Of a stretch of 10,602 nt of DNA, positions 1 to 7,162 are shown piece after piece. Numbering within the stretch: the stretch's first letter is position 1; every line of letters begins with the position of its first letter. Position numbers and translations under genes: made by a program. Origin of the DNA: Bifidobacterium breve (GTDB taxonomy: Bacteria; Actinomycetota; Acidimicrobiia; Acidimicrobiales; Ilumatobacteraceae); the NCBI GenBank assembly GCA_943325425.2, contig CALPPJ020000027.1, positions 1-10,602 on the forward strand, given 5' to 3'. The notes beneath the pieces are model-generated. The model was not told the DNA's origin and did no database searches. It worked only from the letters and a program-made list of their open reading frames with translations.

Positions 1-1333
1 GCATCAGTGCTGAAGCACCCAAGCGGTTTGCTCCGTGATCGGAGAAGTTCGCTTCGCCAGCGGCATACAAACCAGGAATGTTCGTCATGAGTTCGTAGTC
101 GACCCACAAACCGCCCATGGTGTAGTGCGTCGCTGGGTAAATGCGCATCGGCATGTCATAGGGATTTTCGCCGGCAATGCGCTCATACATTTCGAACAAG
201 TTGCCGTAACGCTCTTCAACAACTTCTTTACCAAGACGATTGATGGCATCACTGAAGTCGAGGTACACACCATTCTTCAATGGACCGACGCCACGACCCG
301 AGTCAACTGAACGCTTGGCCGCGCGGGACGAAATGTCACGCGGCGCCAAGTTTCCATAACTCGGATACAAGCGCTCAAGGATGTAATCGCGCTCAGCTTC
401 AGGGACTTGTGCGGCCGGACGAGTTTCGTCGGGATTCTGTGGAACCCACACACGACCATCGTTACGCAACGACTCTGACATGAGTGTCAACTTCGACTGC
501 GTGGGATCACTCTGCGGAATACAGGTTGGGTGAATCTGCGTGTAGCACGGGTTCGCAAATGCCGCACCCTTGCGGTGAGCACGCCATGCAGCAGTGACGT
601 TACATGCCATTGCGTTGGTTGACAAGAAGAACACGTTTCCATATCCACCAGTCGCCATGACAACAGCGTGTGCCGAGTGTGAAACAACTTCACCGTTCAC
701 CAAGTCGCGAGTCACAATGCCGGCGCAACGACCTTCAATGGTGACGACGTCGACCAATTCGGTGCGGTTGAACATACGGACATTACCAAGACCAATCTGG
801 CGCGCAAGTTGCTGGTAAGCACCAAGCAACAATTGCTGACCGGTCTGGCCACGGGCGTAGAAGGTACGACTTACTTGTGCGCCACCGAATGAACGGTTGT
901 CAAGCAAACCACCGTATTCACGAGCGAATGGCACGCCTTGCGCAACCATCTGGTCAATGATGTTGACCGACACTTCAGCCAAGCGGTGCACGTTGGCTTC
1001 ACGCGCACGGAAGTCTCCACCTTTGATGGTGTCGTAGAACAAACGATGAACGCTGTCGCCGTCGCCCTGATAGTTCTTCGCGGCGTTGATTCCACCTTGA
1101 GCAGCAATTGAGTGCGCACGACGCGGTGAATCATGGAAAGTGAAAACGTCGACTTGGTAACCAAGTTCGGCCATGGTCGCCGCAGCTGAAGCACCGGCGA
1201 GTCCTGAGCCAACAACGATGACTTTGAACTTGCGCTTGTTACCAGGCGCAACCAACTTGGCATCTTCTTTGTAGGTGTTCCACTTGTCGTTAATCGATCC
1301 AGCGGGGATTTTGGAATTGAGTGTGATCGTCAT
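1..1333 (-). CDS. sdhA: Succinate dehydrogenase flavoprotein subunit SdhA (C-terminus cut by window edge)
   Basis: Catalytic FAD subunit of succinate dehydrogenase (complex II), oxidising succinate to fumarate on the cytoplasmic side of the membrane. The first 444 residues are visible, with no internal stop; relatives of this type are roughly 600-650 residues. Seen: a Rossmann dinucleotide site [10 protein letters not shown] (about 40-49); [10 protein letters not shown] with H74 at the position of the covalent FAD histidine; IHPTCIP with H268; PRDISSRA with R332, equivalent to the proton-shuttle Arg of E. coli SdhA (R286); HYTMGG with H403; and [14 protein letters not shown] near the cut. The spacing of these residues fits the family. 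The ATG at 1333 is preceded by AGGAG with a 9-nt spacer. It lies 34 bp downstream of sdhC, so the two are co-transcribed; sdhB probably follows outside the window. The sequence resembles the mycobacterial Sdh1 type more than the E. coli type. Confidence 0.96.
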   Translation of the reverse strand, partial: MTITLNSKIPAGSINDKWNTYKEDAKLVAPGNKRKFKVIVVGSGLAGASAAATMAELGYQVDVFTFHDSPRRAHSIAAQGGINAAKNYQGDGDSVHRLFYDTIKGGDFRAREANVHRLAEVSVNIIDQMVAQGVPFAREYGGLLDNRSFGGAQVSRTFYARGQTGQQLLLGAYQQLARQIGLGNVRMFNRTELVDVVTIEGRCAGIVTRDLVNGEVVSHSAHAVVMATGGYGNVFFLSTNAMACNVTAAWRAHRKGAAFANPCYTQIHPTCIPQSDPTQSKLTLMSESLRNDGRVWVPQNPDETRPAAQVPEAERDYILERLYPSYGNLAPRDISSRAAKRSVDSGRGVGPLKNGVYLDFSDAINRLGKEVVEERYGNLFEMYERIAGENPYDMPMRIYPATHYTMGGLWVDYELMTNIPGLYAAGEANFSDHGANRLGASALM

Positions 1334-1342
1334 CTTGAGTAT

Positions 1343-1347
1343 CTCCT
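1343..1347 (-). promoter_or_regulatory. Shine-Dalgarno of sdhA
   Basis: AGGAG on the minus strand, 9 nt before the ATG at 1333, inside the 34-bp sdhC-sdhA gap. It fixes the sdhA start and supports translation from the sdhC transcript. Confidence 0.8.
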
Positions 1348-1367
1348 AGTAATTCCGTACGTACCGG

Positions 1368-2141
1368 TCAGCCGACAACGCCGGCGAGAACTGCAATGGG
1401 AAACGAAACGTTGCCAACGACGATGATCGTGGCAAAAGCTGTTGCAATGGCCCGACGCCATTTGTTAAATCGCGGATTGTTCCAACCAAGTGATTGGAAC
1501 AAACTCCACACACCGTGGAATAAGTGTGTACCAAGTGCAATGTTGGCCAACACGTAAAAGATCGCCACAGGAACTCGTTCAAGACTGAATGCCACTGCGC
1601 CGTAAACGTCTTTCACGCCTTCTGCATCTTTCGTACCAACGTACGAGTTGATTGCGCCTGCACCAAAGGTGAGATCAAGCAAGTGCCAAATCAAGAACAA
1701 CAAAACAATGACGCCGGTGTAGCGCATCGTTCGGCTGGCAAAACTTGCAACTTGATAATCGCGATCGCTTTGGTACTTCACTGGCCGCGCTTGCTTATTG
1801 AGCACCGTCAATGAATAGGCCGCGTGAATGTGCAGAACAGCCATGGTGATGAGGCCACCGCGCAAAATCCATAGCAACGCCTTCTCGGGAAGAATTGGAT
1901 ACAACAACTTCTCAAGGAAGTGTGCATAGTGGTTCAGGTCGCTTTGACCCATGTACATCTTCAAGTTGCCGATCATGTGGAAGAGCACAAAGCCCAACAG
2001 ACCGATTCCTGTAATGGCCATGACATATTTTTTGCCAACGGCTGTGCCATATAGATCAATCAAAAACGGCTTGCGCTTGCGAGCTGCTCGTTCGACTGCG
2101 GTTCCGGAGACCGGACCCCTCTTCATCACTGTCTGCGCCAT
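1368..2141 (-). CDS. sdhC: Succinate dehydrogenase cytochrome b subunit (b558 family)
   Basis: Membrane anchor of complex II that carries heme and passes electrons from the SdhA/SdhB arm to quinone. It has 257 residues and five hydrophobic helices, at about 39-59, 89-114, 140-160, 190-212 and 231-255, the arrangement of the single-subunit b558 anchors of Bacillus SdhC and Wolinella FrdC. Candidate axial heme ligands lie in the first four helices: H55 (LFHMIGN), H104 or H106 (LHIHAAYS), H153 (IWHLLDLTFG) and H206 or H209 (GTHLFHGVW). This suggests two hemes. The N-terminal 25 residues are basic and precede the first helix. The ATG at 2141 has a modest AGGT 6-7 nt upstream. It is the first gene of the minus-strand sdhCA(B) operon and ends 34 bp before sdhA. 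Because one subunit supplies all five helices, no separate sdhD is expected, which is inference from the family. Confidence 0.93.
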   Translation of the reverse strand: MAQTVMKRGPVSGTAVERAARKRKPFLIDLYGTAVGKKYVMAITGIGLLGFVLFHMIGNLKMYMGQSDLNHYAHFLEKLLYPILPEKALLWILRGGLITMAVLHIHAAYSLTVLNKQARPVKYQSDRDYQVASFASRTMRYTGVIVLLFLIWHLLDLTFGAGAINSYVGTKDAEGVKDVYGAVAFSLERVPVAIFYVLANIALGTHLFHGVWSLFQSLGWNNPRFNKWRRAIATAFATIIVVGNVSFPIAVLAGVVG

Positions 2142-2170
2142 CGTGACCTGCGCCTTTCAAAAACGGATGC

Positions 2171-2190
2171 GGTTCATCGCACGATGAACC
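2171..2190. promoter_or_regulatory. Perfect palindrome upstream of sdhC, putative operator
   Basis: GGTTCATCG, a CA centre, then CGATGAACC: perfect 9-bp arms with a 2-bp spacer, 30 bp before the sdhC start. The shape suits a dimeric regulator's binding site. A 2-nt loop is too tight for a good RNA hairpin and no T-run follows, so a terminator is unlikely. It sits just downstream of a weak -10-like TAGCGT on the minus strand (2198-2203), where a repressor would block transcription of sdhCAB. The bound factor is unknown. Confidence 0.5.
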
Positions 2191-2197
2191 CGCTGAG

Positions 2198-2203
2198 ACG
2201 CTA
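2198..2203 (-). promoter_or_regulatory. Possible -10 element of the sdhCAB promoter
   Basis: TAGCGT on the minus strand fits the loose actinobacterial TANNNT pattern. A start about 7 nt downstream would fall at the edge of the palindrome at 2171-2190 and give a 5' leader of about 50 nt. A weak TTCAGG lies about 18 nt upstream as a possible -35. This is a motif match only. Confidence 0.25.
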
Positions 2204-2247
2204 CCCCCACGACGCCCTTCACCCTGAAATCAACGGGCGAAAAACTC

Positions 2248-2274
2248 GGGCTTTAGCCAACCGTCACAAAGCCC
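2248..2274. repeat. Interrupted inverted repeat in the sdhC-hppA control region
   Basis: GGGCTTT and AAAGCCC, 7-bp arms separated by 13 bp, about 110 bp upstream of sdhC and 140 bp upstream of hppA. It could be a second regulator site serving either gene. Arms this short can arise by chance. Confidence 0.3.
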
Positions 2275-2344
2275 CTATCAGAAGAATCTCAAAGTTTCCC
2301 GTCAGTAATTGCGTGTCATGTCGCACTCACGGCTGCGAATTCTC

Positions 2345-2350
2345 TACAAT
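2345..2350 (+). promoter_or_regulatory. Probable -10 element of the hppA promoter
   Basis: TACAAT matches the bacterial -10 consensus at five of six positions. A start near 2357 would give a leader of about 55 nt before the GTG at 2412. No good -35 box is visible at the right distance; TCGCAC at 2321-2326 is the nearest and is weak. Confidence 0.45.
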
Positions 2351-2398
2351 TCATTCGCCCCTGGTGGGTGGCCATCCGGGCTGCCCCCATCGTGTCCC

Positions 2399-2404
2399 AA
2401 GGAG
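2399..2404 (+). promoter_or_regulatory. Shine-Dalgarno of hppA
   Basis: AAGGAG sits 7 nt before the GTG at 2412. It decides the start in favour of this GTG, since no ATG lies in frame close to it. Confidence 0.85.
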
Positions 2405-2411
2405 TTAACTG

Positions 2412-4790
2412 GTGTTTTCACTATTTGCCGCAGAAGGCGGATGGCAGACATTCACTCTCAAAGGTGGTGAGTGGGCTGTTTTGTGGTTATCCGCAGCAGC
2501 TGCGCTTCTCGCCCTCGGAGTCGGATTCTTCCTCGTCCGTAAAGTCCTCGCTGAAGATCAGGGTTCGCCCAAGATGCGCGAAATTGCCAAAGCCATTCAA
2601 GAAGGAGCCTTGGCATACCTCAAACGCCAGTTCAAGACCATCGCGGTCATTCTGGTTCCTTTGGCGATCATCGTGTTCGTCACCTCGACCAAGATCTTGA
2701 AGCCGGACGACACGGTCGCTTTGTCCTTTGGCCAAGCTGGATTGTGGCGCACCGTCGCCTTCGTTTTGGGCTGTTTGGCCTCGGGATTGACCGGTTACAT
2801 CGGCATGACCTTGGCCACCCAGGGCAACGTTCGTACCGCTGCTGCCGCTCTGAGTGGATCCATGCCCCGTGCCCTGACCGTTGCTTTCCGCACGGGTGGC
2901 GTGGCTGGCATGTTCACCGTTGGTCTCGGCTTGCTCGGCGCCACCGGCATCATCATGGCCTTCCAGAACACTTCCTCGGTGATCCTTGTGGGCTTCGGCT
3001 TCGGTGGTTCGCTGTTGGCGTTGTTCCTTCGAGTTGGTGGAGGAATCTTCACCAAGGCCGCTGACGTCGGCGCCGACTTGGTGGGCAAGGTCGAAGCAGG
3101 TATTCCTGAAGACGACCCCCGTAACCCCGCAACCATCGCCGACAACGTGGGCGACAACGTGGGCGACTGCGCCGGTATGGCCGCCGACCTCTTCGAGAGT
3201 TACGAAGTCACCTTGGTGGCCTCAATCATTCTCGGTGTGGCTGCGTTCAACTCAATTGGCCTCAACCCCGCCCTTGGTTTGGTGTTCCCCTTGGCAGCCC
3301 GTGCCATTGGTGTGATCGCCTCAATCGCCGGCGTTTTCGCCGTAAAGGCCAAAGAAGGCGAAACTGACGCTCTGAAGCCCATCAACCGTGGCTTCTTGGT
3401 CGCTGGTCTTTTGACTCTGGCTGGAACTTTGGCTTTGGCCCTCGGATACGTGGGCAATGGCGAGGGAATCCAGAACGAAGACGGCACCGCGGTCCTCTTG
3501 AGTGGCGCCGGCTGGCGCGTCTTTGGTGCAGTAGCCATTGGTTTGATCTTGGCCCAGTTGGTCTCACGTCTGACCGAGTACTACACCAGCACTCATTACC
3601 GACCCGTTCAGGAAATCGCTGAGTCATCAGAAACTGGTCCGGCAACCGTCGTGCTGTCAGGTACCGCTTATGGTCTTGAGAGCTCGGTGTACGCCGTTGT
3701 AGCGATTGCTATCGCGATCGGTGCAGCTATCGGCCTCGGTGGCGGCAACCTCACTTTCAGCTTCTACCTTGTCGCCTTGTGCGGTATGGGCATGTTGGCC
3801 ACCACCGGAGTCATCGTTTCTGAAGACACCTTCGGACCCGTCAGCGACAACGCTGCTGGTATCGCCGAAATGTCGGGCGAATTCCACGGTGAACCAGCCA
3901 AGATCATGGTTGCTCTCGACGCAGTGGGTAACACCACCAAGGCTGTCACCAAAGGCTTTGCCATTGGTTCAGCGGTGATTGCGGCTGTGGCCTTGTTTGC
4001 TTCATACATTGAAACCGCTGGTGCAAACCTGAAGAACTCAATCGGCGAGCCGCTTGTTGACACCGTCACCAACCTTGCTGATGGCGTCTTCAAGTTGCCA
4101 GAACTGGCGATCAACGTTGCTGAGCCCAAGGTCTTTATCGGCCTGCTCATCGGTGGCGCGGTTCCGTTCTTGTTCTCAGCACTTGCTATTCGCGCCGTTG
4201 GCCGTACTGCTGGTGTTGTTGTTCAAGAAGTACGTAATCAGTTTGCTGACGGCGGCATCATGGCCGGCACCAAGCAGCCTGACTACGGCCCCGTGATCGA
4301 CATCTGCACTAAGGCATCCTTGCGTGAGCTCACCACACCGGCGTTGCTGGCCGTGTTGGCTCCCGTTGTCATTGGTTTCGGTATCGACTGGAAGGCTCTC
4401 GGCGCATTCTTGGCCGCGGTCATCTTGGTCGGTCAGTTGATGGCCAACTACCTCAGCAACGCTGGTGGTGCTTGGGACAATGCCAAGAAGTACATCGAAG
4501 ATGGCAACCATGGTGGCAAGGGCAGCGAGTCTCACAAGGCAGCAGTCATTGGTGACACTGTTGGTGACCCGTTCAAGGACACTGCTGGCCCAGCATTGAA
4601 CCCACTCATCAAGGTGATGAACTTGGTGTCATTGTTAATTCTTCCGGCAATCATTACGCAGGCCGACAACAACATCCGCTACGTCATTGCTGGCGTCGCA
4701 TTGGTTGTTCTCATCGGCGCAGTGATCTTCTCTGGTCGTCAAAGTGGCGGAATCGCTACCTTGAACAAAGAAAAGGTTGCTGCTCACTGA
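2412..4790 (+). CDS. hppA: K+-independent H+-translocating membrane pyrophosphatase
   Basis: Integral membrane pump that hydrolyses pyrophosphate to two phosphates and moves protons across the cytoplasmic membrane. The 792 residues with about 16 hydrophobic stretches fit the family. Seen: DVGADLVGKVE (218-228), which binds Mg-PPi; EDDPRNPATIADNVGDNVGD (233-252) followed by DCAGMAADLFESYE; EDTFGPVSDNAAGIAEM (471-487); and GDTVGDPFKDTAGPALNPLIK (714-734). In GNTTKAVTKGFAIGSA (506-521), K510 and T513 occupy the positions that are Ala and Gly in K+-dependent enzymes, so this is the K+-independent H+ type. It starts at GTG with a strong AAGGAG, has its own probable promoter, and is followed by an intrinsic terminator, so it is monocistronic. 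Codon use looks tidier than in its neighbours, consistent with high expression. It is divergent from sdhCAB across 270 bp. Confidence 0.97.
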   Translation: MFSLFAAEGGWQTFTLKGGEWAVLWLSAAAALLALGVGFFLVRKVLAEDQGSPKMREIAKAIQEGALAYLKRQFKTIAVILVPLAIIVFVTSTKILKPDDTVALSFGQAGLWRTVAFVLGCLASGLTGYIGMTLATQGNVRTAAAALSGSMPRALTVAFRTGGVAGMFTVGLGLLGATGIIMAFQNTSSVILVGFGFGGSLLALFLRVGGGIFTKAADVGADLVGKVEAGIPEDDPRNPATIADNVGDNVGDCAGMAADLFESYEVTLVASIILGVAAFNSIGLNPALGLVFPLAARAIGVIASIAGVFAVKAKEGETDALKPINRGFLVAGLLTLAGTLALALGYVGNGEGIQNEDGTAVLLSGAGWRVFGAVAIGLILAQLVSRLTEYYTSTHYRPVQEIAESSETGPATVVLSGTAYGLESSVYAVVAIAIAIGAAIGLGGGNLTFSFYLVALCGMGMLATTGVIVSEDTFGPVSDNAAGIAEMSGEFHGEPAKIMVALDAVGNTTKAVTKGFAIGSAVIAAVALFASYIETAGANLKNSIGEPLVDTVTNLADGVFKLPELAINVAEPKVFIGLLIGGAVPFLFSALAIRAVGRTAGVVVQEVRNQFADGGIMAGTKQPDYGPVIDICTKASLRELTTPALLAVLAPVVIGFGIDWKALGAFLAAVILVGQLMANYLSNAGGAWDNAKKYIEDGNHGGKGSESHKAAVIGDTVGDPFKDTAGPALNPLIKVMNLVSLLILPAIITQADNNIRYVIAGVALVVLIGAVIFSGRQSGGIATLNKEKVAAH

Positions 4791-4823
4791 GTGGTCCATT
4801 CAAGAAGTCAGTCGTCAGACTGG

Positions 4824-4857
4824 AAAGAGGCGCCCGCAAGGGCGCCTCTTTTGTTTG
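4824..4857 (+). terminator. Rho-independent terminator of hppA
   Basis: A perfect 12-bp stem (AAAGAGGCGCCC with GGGCGCCTCTTT) closed by a GCAA tetraloop of the GNRA type, running into CTTTTGTTTG. It lies 33 bp after the hppA stop codon. It is the clearest terminator in the window and separates hppA from dedA. Confidence 0.93.
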
Positions 4858-4910
4858 TACGGATTATCAAGCACCCCAAAAAATGTGACCTGAACAACTA
4901 GGGTCATCAC

Positions 4911-5525
4911 ATGCTCGCATTATTTGATATCGAATCGTGGCTCGACAAAGGTGGACTGTTACTTCTCGCAGCCATCGTGTTTGCCGAATCAGGATTGCTG
5001 ATTGGTTTCTTTCTGCCTGGTGATTCGCTGCTCTTTATTGCTGGCTTCTTGTCATCAACTGCCGGAGGCAACGTACTTCCATCGTTACCCATCGTTGCCC
5101 TCGTCACTTTTGCTGCAGCCGTCATCGGTGACCAAGTCGGTTACCTCTTTGGACGCAAGGTCGGACCGAGTTTGTTTGACCGGCCGCAAAGCAAATTCTT
5201 TAACCCGCGAAACATTGATAAGGCTCACGCGTTTCTTGAGAAGCACGGATCCAAAACCATCGTGATGGCGCGCTTTGTTCCGATCGTACGGACATTTGCT
5301 CCCATCGTCGCTGGTGTTGGAAAAATGAATTACCGCACCTTTGTCATCTACAACATCATTGGTGGCGCACTCTGGGGCATCGGAATCACAACTCTTGGCT
5401 ACTTCTTAGGTGAGGTGTCGTGGATTGAAAGCAATATCGAAATAGCCCTGATTTTGATCGTCGTCATTTCGGTGCTTCCTATGGCCATTGAGATTTGGCG
5501 CCACCGTCGCGCTCAACACAACTGA
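4911..5525 (+). CDS. DedA-family membrane protein (VTT/SNARE-associated domain)
   Basis: Small polytopic membrane protein of the DedA superfamily. Members are linked to envelope integrity and proton-motive-force homeostasis, and several have been shown to recycle polyprenyl-phosphate or other lipids across the membrane. The 204 residues match the usual 200-220. Seen: ESGLLIGFFLPGDSLLFIAG (26-45), GDQVGYLFGRKVG (73-85), the amphipathic HAFLEKHGSKTIVMARFVPIVRTF region (106-129), and late membrane segments at about 145-168 and 177-196. E26, D38, R121 and R127 have the same spacing as the functionally essential E39, D51, R130 and R136 of E. coli YqjA. The ATG at 4911 is preceded by TAGGGT, which can be read as a weak AGGG Shine-Dalgarno or as a -10 for a leaderless message. 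It is probably co-transcribed with the next gene, 26 bp downstream. The exact substrate cannot be read from sequence. Confidence 0.92.
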   Translation: MLALFDIESWLDKGGLLLLAAIVFAESGLLIGFFLPGDSLLFIAGFLSSTAGGNVLPSLPIVALVTFAAAVIGDQVGYLFGRKVGPSLFDRPQSKFFNPRNIDKAHAFLEKHGSKTIVMARFVPIVRTFAPIVAGVGKMNYRTFVIYNIIGGALWGIGITTLGYFLGEVSWIESNIEIALILIVVISVLPMAIEIWRHRRAQHN

Positions 5526-5551
5526 TTGTTTTCGCTGGCAGAATAACCACC

Positions 5552-5956
5552 ATGAGTACTAGCCCAGTTCGCTATTTGAGCCTCGAGTGGATCGATGCAC
5601 TCACTCAGGCTGTCGCATCAAATGAAGCGATCGCTGCAATCGCCGCCGAACATACGGTTGGCATAACGCAAACTGTGACAGGCGGACCCGAGGGTGACGT
5701 CACATATCACTTGCAAGTCACCAATGGTCGCGCCAGCTTTGGCCCTGGTGCTGCATTTCCTGAAGATGTTCGCTTTGAACAAGATTGGGAAACTGCAACC
5801 GCAGTCGCAACCGACAAGCTCAATGCTCAACAAGCTTTCATTACTGGGCGTATTCGCCTCTACGGCAATCAAGAAAAATTGGTTGCTAGTACACCAGTGT
5901 TTGCTGCACTCGATCAAGTGTTTTCTACGGTGCGTACATTTACCGAATACCGCTAA
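5552..5956 (+). CDS. Small SCP2-like sterol/lipid-carrier domain protein
   Basis: Predicted 134-residue soluble protein. Residues 47-125 follow the SCP2 sterol-binding fold: strands in GDVTYHLQVTNGRASF (48-63), a stretch resembling the family's substrate-dependent helix (EDVRFEQDWETATAVATDKL, 71-90), and the closing FITGRIRLYGNQEKLV (96-111). SCP2-like proteins bind hydrophobic ligands such as fatty acids, acyl-CoA or sterols; the ligand here is unknown. No signal peptide or membrane helix is seen. I chose the ATG at 5552. A TTG at 5495 in the same frame would add 19 residues unlike the family and overlap dedA. No Shine-Dalgarno precedes the ATG (AATAACCACC), so translation is leaderless or coupled to dedA, which ends 26 bp upstream. 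It converges with the MFS gene, with 8 bp between the two stop codons. Confidence 0.8.
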   Translation: MSTSPVRYLSLEWIDALTQAVASNEAIAAIAAEHTVGITQTVTGGPEGDVTYHLQVTNGRASFGPGAAFPEDVRFEQDWETATAVATDKLNAQQAFITGRIRLYGNQEKLVASTPVFAALDQVFSTVRTFTEYR

Positions 5957-5988
5957 GCAGTTCGTTATTTCTTTGAGGAAATAACTGC
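5957..5988. terminator. Hairpin at a convergent gene junction, possible bidirectional terminator
   Basis: GTTATTTC (5964-5971) and GAAATAAC (5978-5985) form a perfect 8-bp stem with a 6-nt loop. An alternative pairing, GCAGTT (5957-5962) with AACTGC (5983-5988) plus ATTTC with GAAAT, gives an 11-bp stem with a CGTT bulge. It lies between the two converging stops and covers the last codons of the MFS gene. No U-tract follows on either strand, so it would be a non-canonical terminator or simply a stabilising 3' structure. Confidence 0.4.
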
Positions 5989-7146
5989 CAAGGCAACACC
6001 GCACAATGCTCCGCCGACTAGATACGGCGAACCAATTGACACGTGGTCGTACAACACGCCAGCAATAGCCGGGCCCGCAACTCGCCCCAACGCATTGACT
6101 CCTTGTTGAAAACCAAGAGCCTCACCCCGACGATGATCGGGAACACGACCCGATACCAAACTCGACAAGTTGGGAGTCACGAGTCCTTGACCAACCGTCA
6201 ATAAAGCCAAGGCCACGATCAAGAGCGACCACGATTCCGCGATCGACAAAACGATTAAACCCGAGCTGTTAAGAACTAAACCAACTTGCAACGAACGTTG
6301 GGTTCCTAATTTGGCGTTAATGGGTCGAATCAATCCGCCTTGTACACCGACCAAGACAATGCCAACGCCGACAAAGATTGCTGCGACTCCGCCTTCAGTT
6401 AAGCGAAAACGATCACCGGCAAGTAACGAAAAAGTCGCTTCAAATCCGCTGAACGCAACGATGGCCGCAAAGCCCGCAACGGCCAATCCCCATAAACGAA
6501 CTTTGACCCCTGCATCGTTCTTGGCGGCGGCACGGGCTGCCTCACGAACATGCGCAGGTCGGGTTTCGGGTAAGCGACGCCATGCCACCGCTGCATTAAT
6601 CAAAGCGACGGTGCCGGCAACGAAAAACGGAATATGTTCGCCGCCCAACGATGCCAATCCACCGAGTGCCGGGCCAACCACAAATCCGACTCCAAAGGCA
6701 GCGCCTAACAGTCCTAACAAGCGAGGTCGTTCTGAAGGTGGAGCGAGATCGGTGACTGCACCTTGAGCGACAGCAACACTTGCGCCCGAGGCTCCATCAA
6801 GAATGCGACCAAGGTACAAGACCCATAAAGCACCGGCTGCGCCGGTCACAAATGATCCGATCGCTGTACCAAGCAATGAAATCATGATGACTGGCTTACG
6901 ACCAATGCGATCGGAAAGACGTCCGAGGATCGGCGCAAAAACTAATTGGGCCAACGAAAAGGAAGCAAATAGCAATCCGACTTCAAGTCCGCTCGCACCG
7001 AAACGTTCGGCGTAACGACCCAAGATCGGCACAACGATGCCGAAACCAACAAGATCAAGAGCAACGGTCAGCCAGATTGTCCCAAAACCTTGGGGCAACG
7101 GAACTTTGGCAGCCTTGTCACGATGGCCTACGGACTTCTTCAACAC
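5965..7146 (-). CDS. MFS transporter, DHA1 (drug:H+ antiporter)-like
   Basis: A 393-residue major facilitator protein with about 12 hydrophobic segments, predicted to sit in the cytoplasmic membrane and use the proton gradient. Seen: VALDLVGFGIVVPIL in helix 1 (28-42), with D31 as in TetA-like exporters; motif A, GRLSDRIGRKP (75-85); RILDGASGASVAVAQGAV in helix 4 (114-131); the antiporter motif C-like GAAFGVGFVVGPALGG (148-163); and a second-half motif A remnant around RPINAKLG (274-281). Motif C points to efflux rather than uptake, but the substrate cannot be inferred and calling it a tetracycline pump would be overreach. The start is GTG at 7146, 16 bp after the cysS stop and without a clear Shine-Dalgarno, so it is probably read through from cysS. 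It ends 8 bp from the SCP2-like gene. Confidence 0.88.
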   Translation of the reverse strand: MLKKSVGHRDKAAKVPLPQGFGTIWLTVALDLVGFGIVVPILGRYAERFGASGLEVGLLFASFSLAQLVFAPILGRLSDRIGRKPVIMISLLGTAIGSFVTGAAGALWVLYLGRILDGASGASVAVAQGAVTDLAPPSERPRLLGLLGAAFGVGFVVGPALGGLASLGGEHIPFFVAGTVALINAAVAWRRLPETRPAHVREAARAAAKNDAGVKVRLWGLAVAGFAAIVAFSGFEATFSLLAGDRFRLTEGGVAAIFVGVGIVLVGVQGGLIRPINAKLGTQRSLQVGLVLNSSGLIVLSIAESWSLLIVALALLTVGQGLVTPNLSSLVSGRVPDHRRGEALGFQQGVNALGRVAGPAIAGVLYDHVSIGSPYLVGGALCGVALAVISSKK

Positions 7147-7162
7147 GATGTTTCACCATACG

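Noticed and set aside
871..1263. 130-codon open frame on the minus strand inside sdhA
   Set aside because: It is an out-of-frame shadow of sdhA; the sdhA frame shows all the expected flavoprotein motifs.
2184..2408. 74-codon open frame in the sdhC-hppA intergenic region
   Set aside because: It has no Shine-Dalgarno, its Arg/Pro/His-rich composition is unlike a real protein, and it overlaps the palindrome and probable hppA promoter.
3144..3172. Tandem GACAACGTGGGC repeat inside hppA
   Set aside because: It encodes the conserved DNVGDNVGD pyrophosphatase motif and is not a mobile or regulatory repeat.
5495..5551. Upstream TTG start for the SCP2-like gene, adding 19 residues
   Set aside because: It overlaps dedA, uses a rare start codon and adds a sequence unlike the family; the ATG at 5552 is better.
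5965..7146. Tetracycline or other named drug-resistance pump
   Set aside because: Only general DHA1 motifs are visible; the substrate cannot be assigned from sequence.
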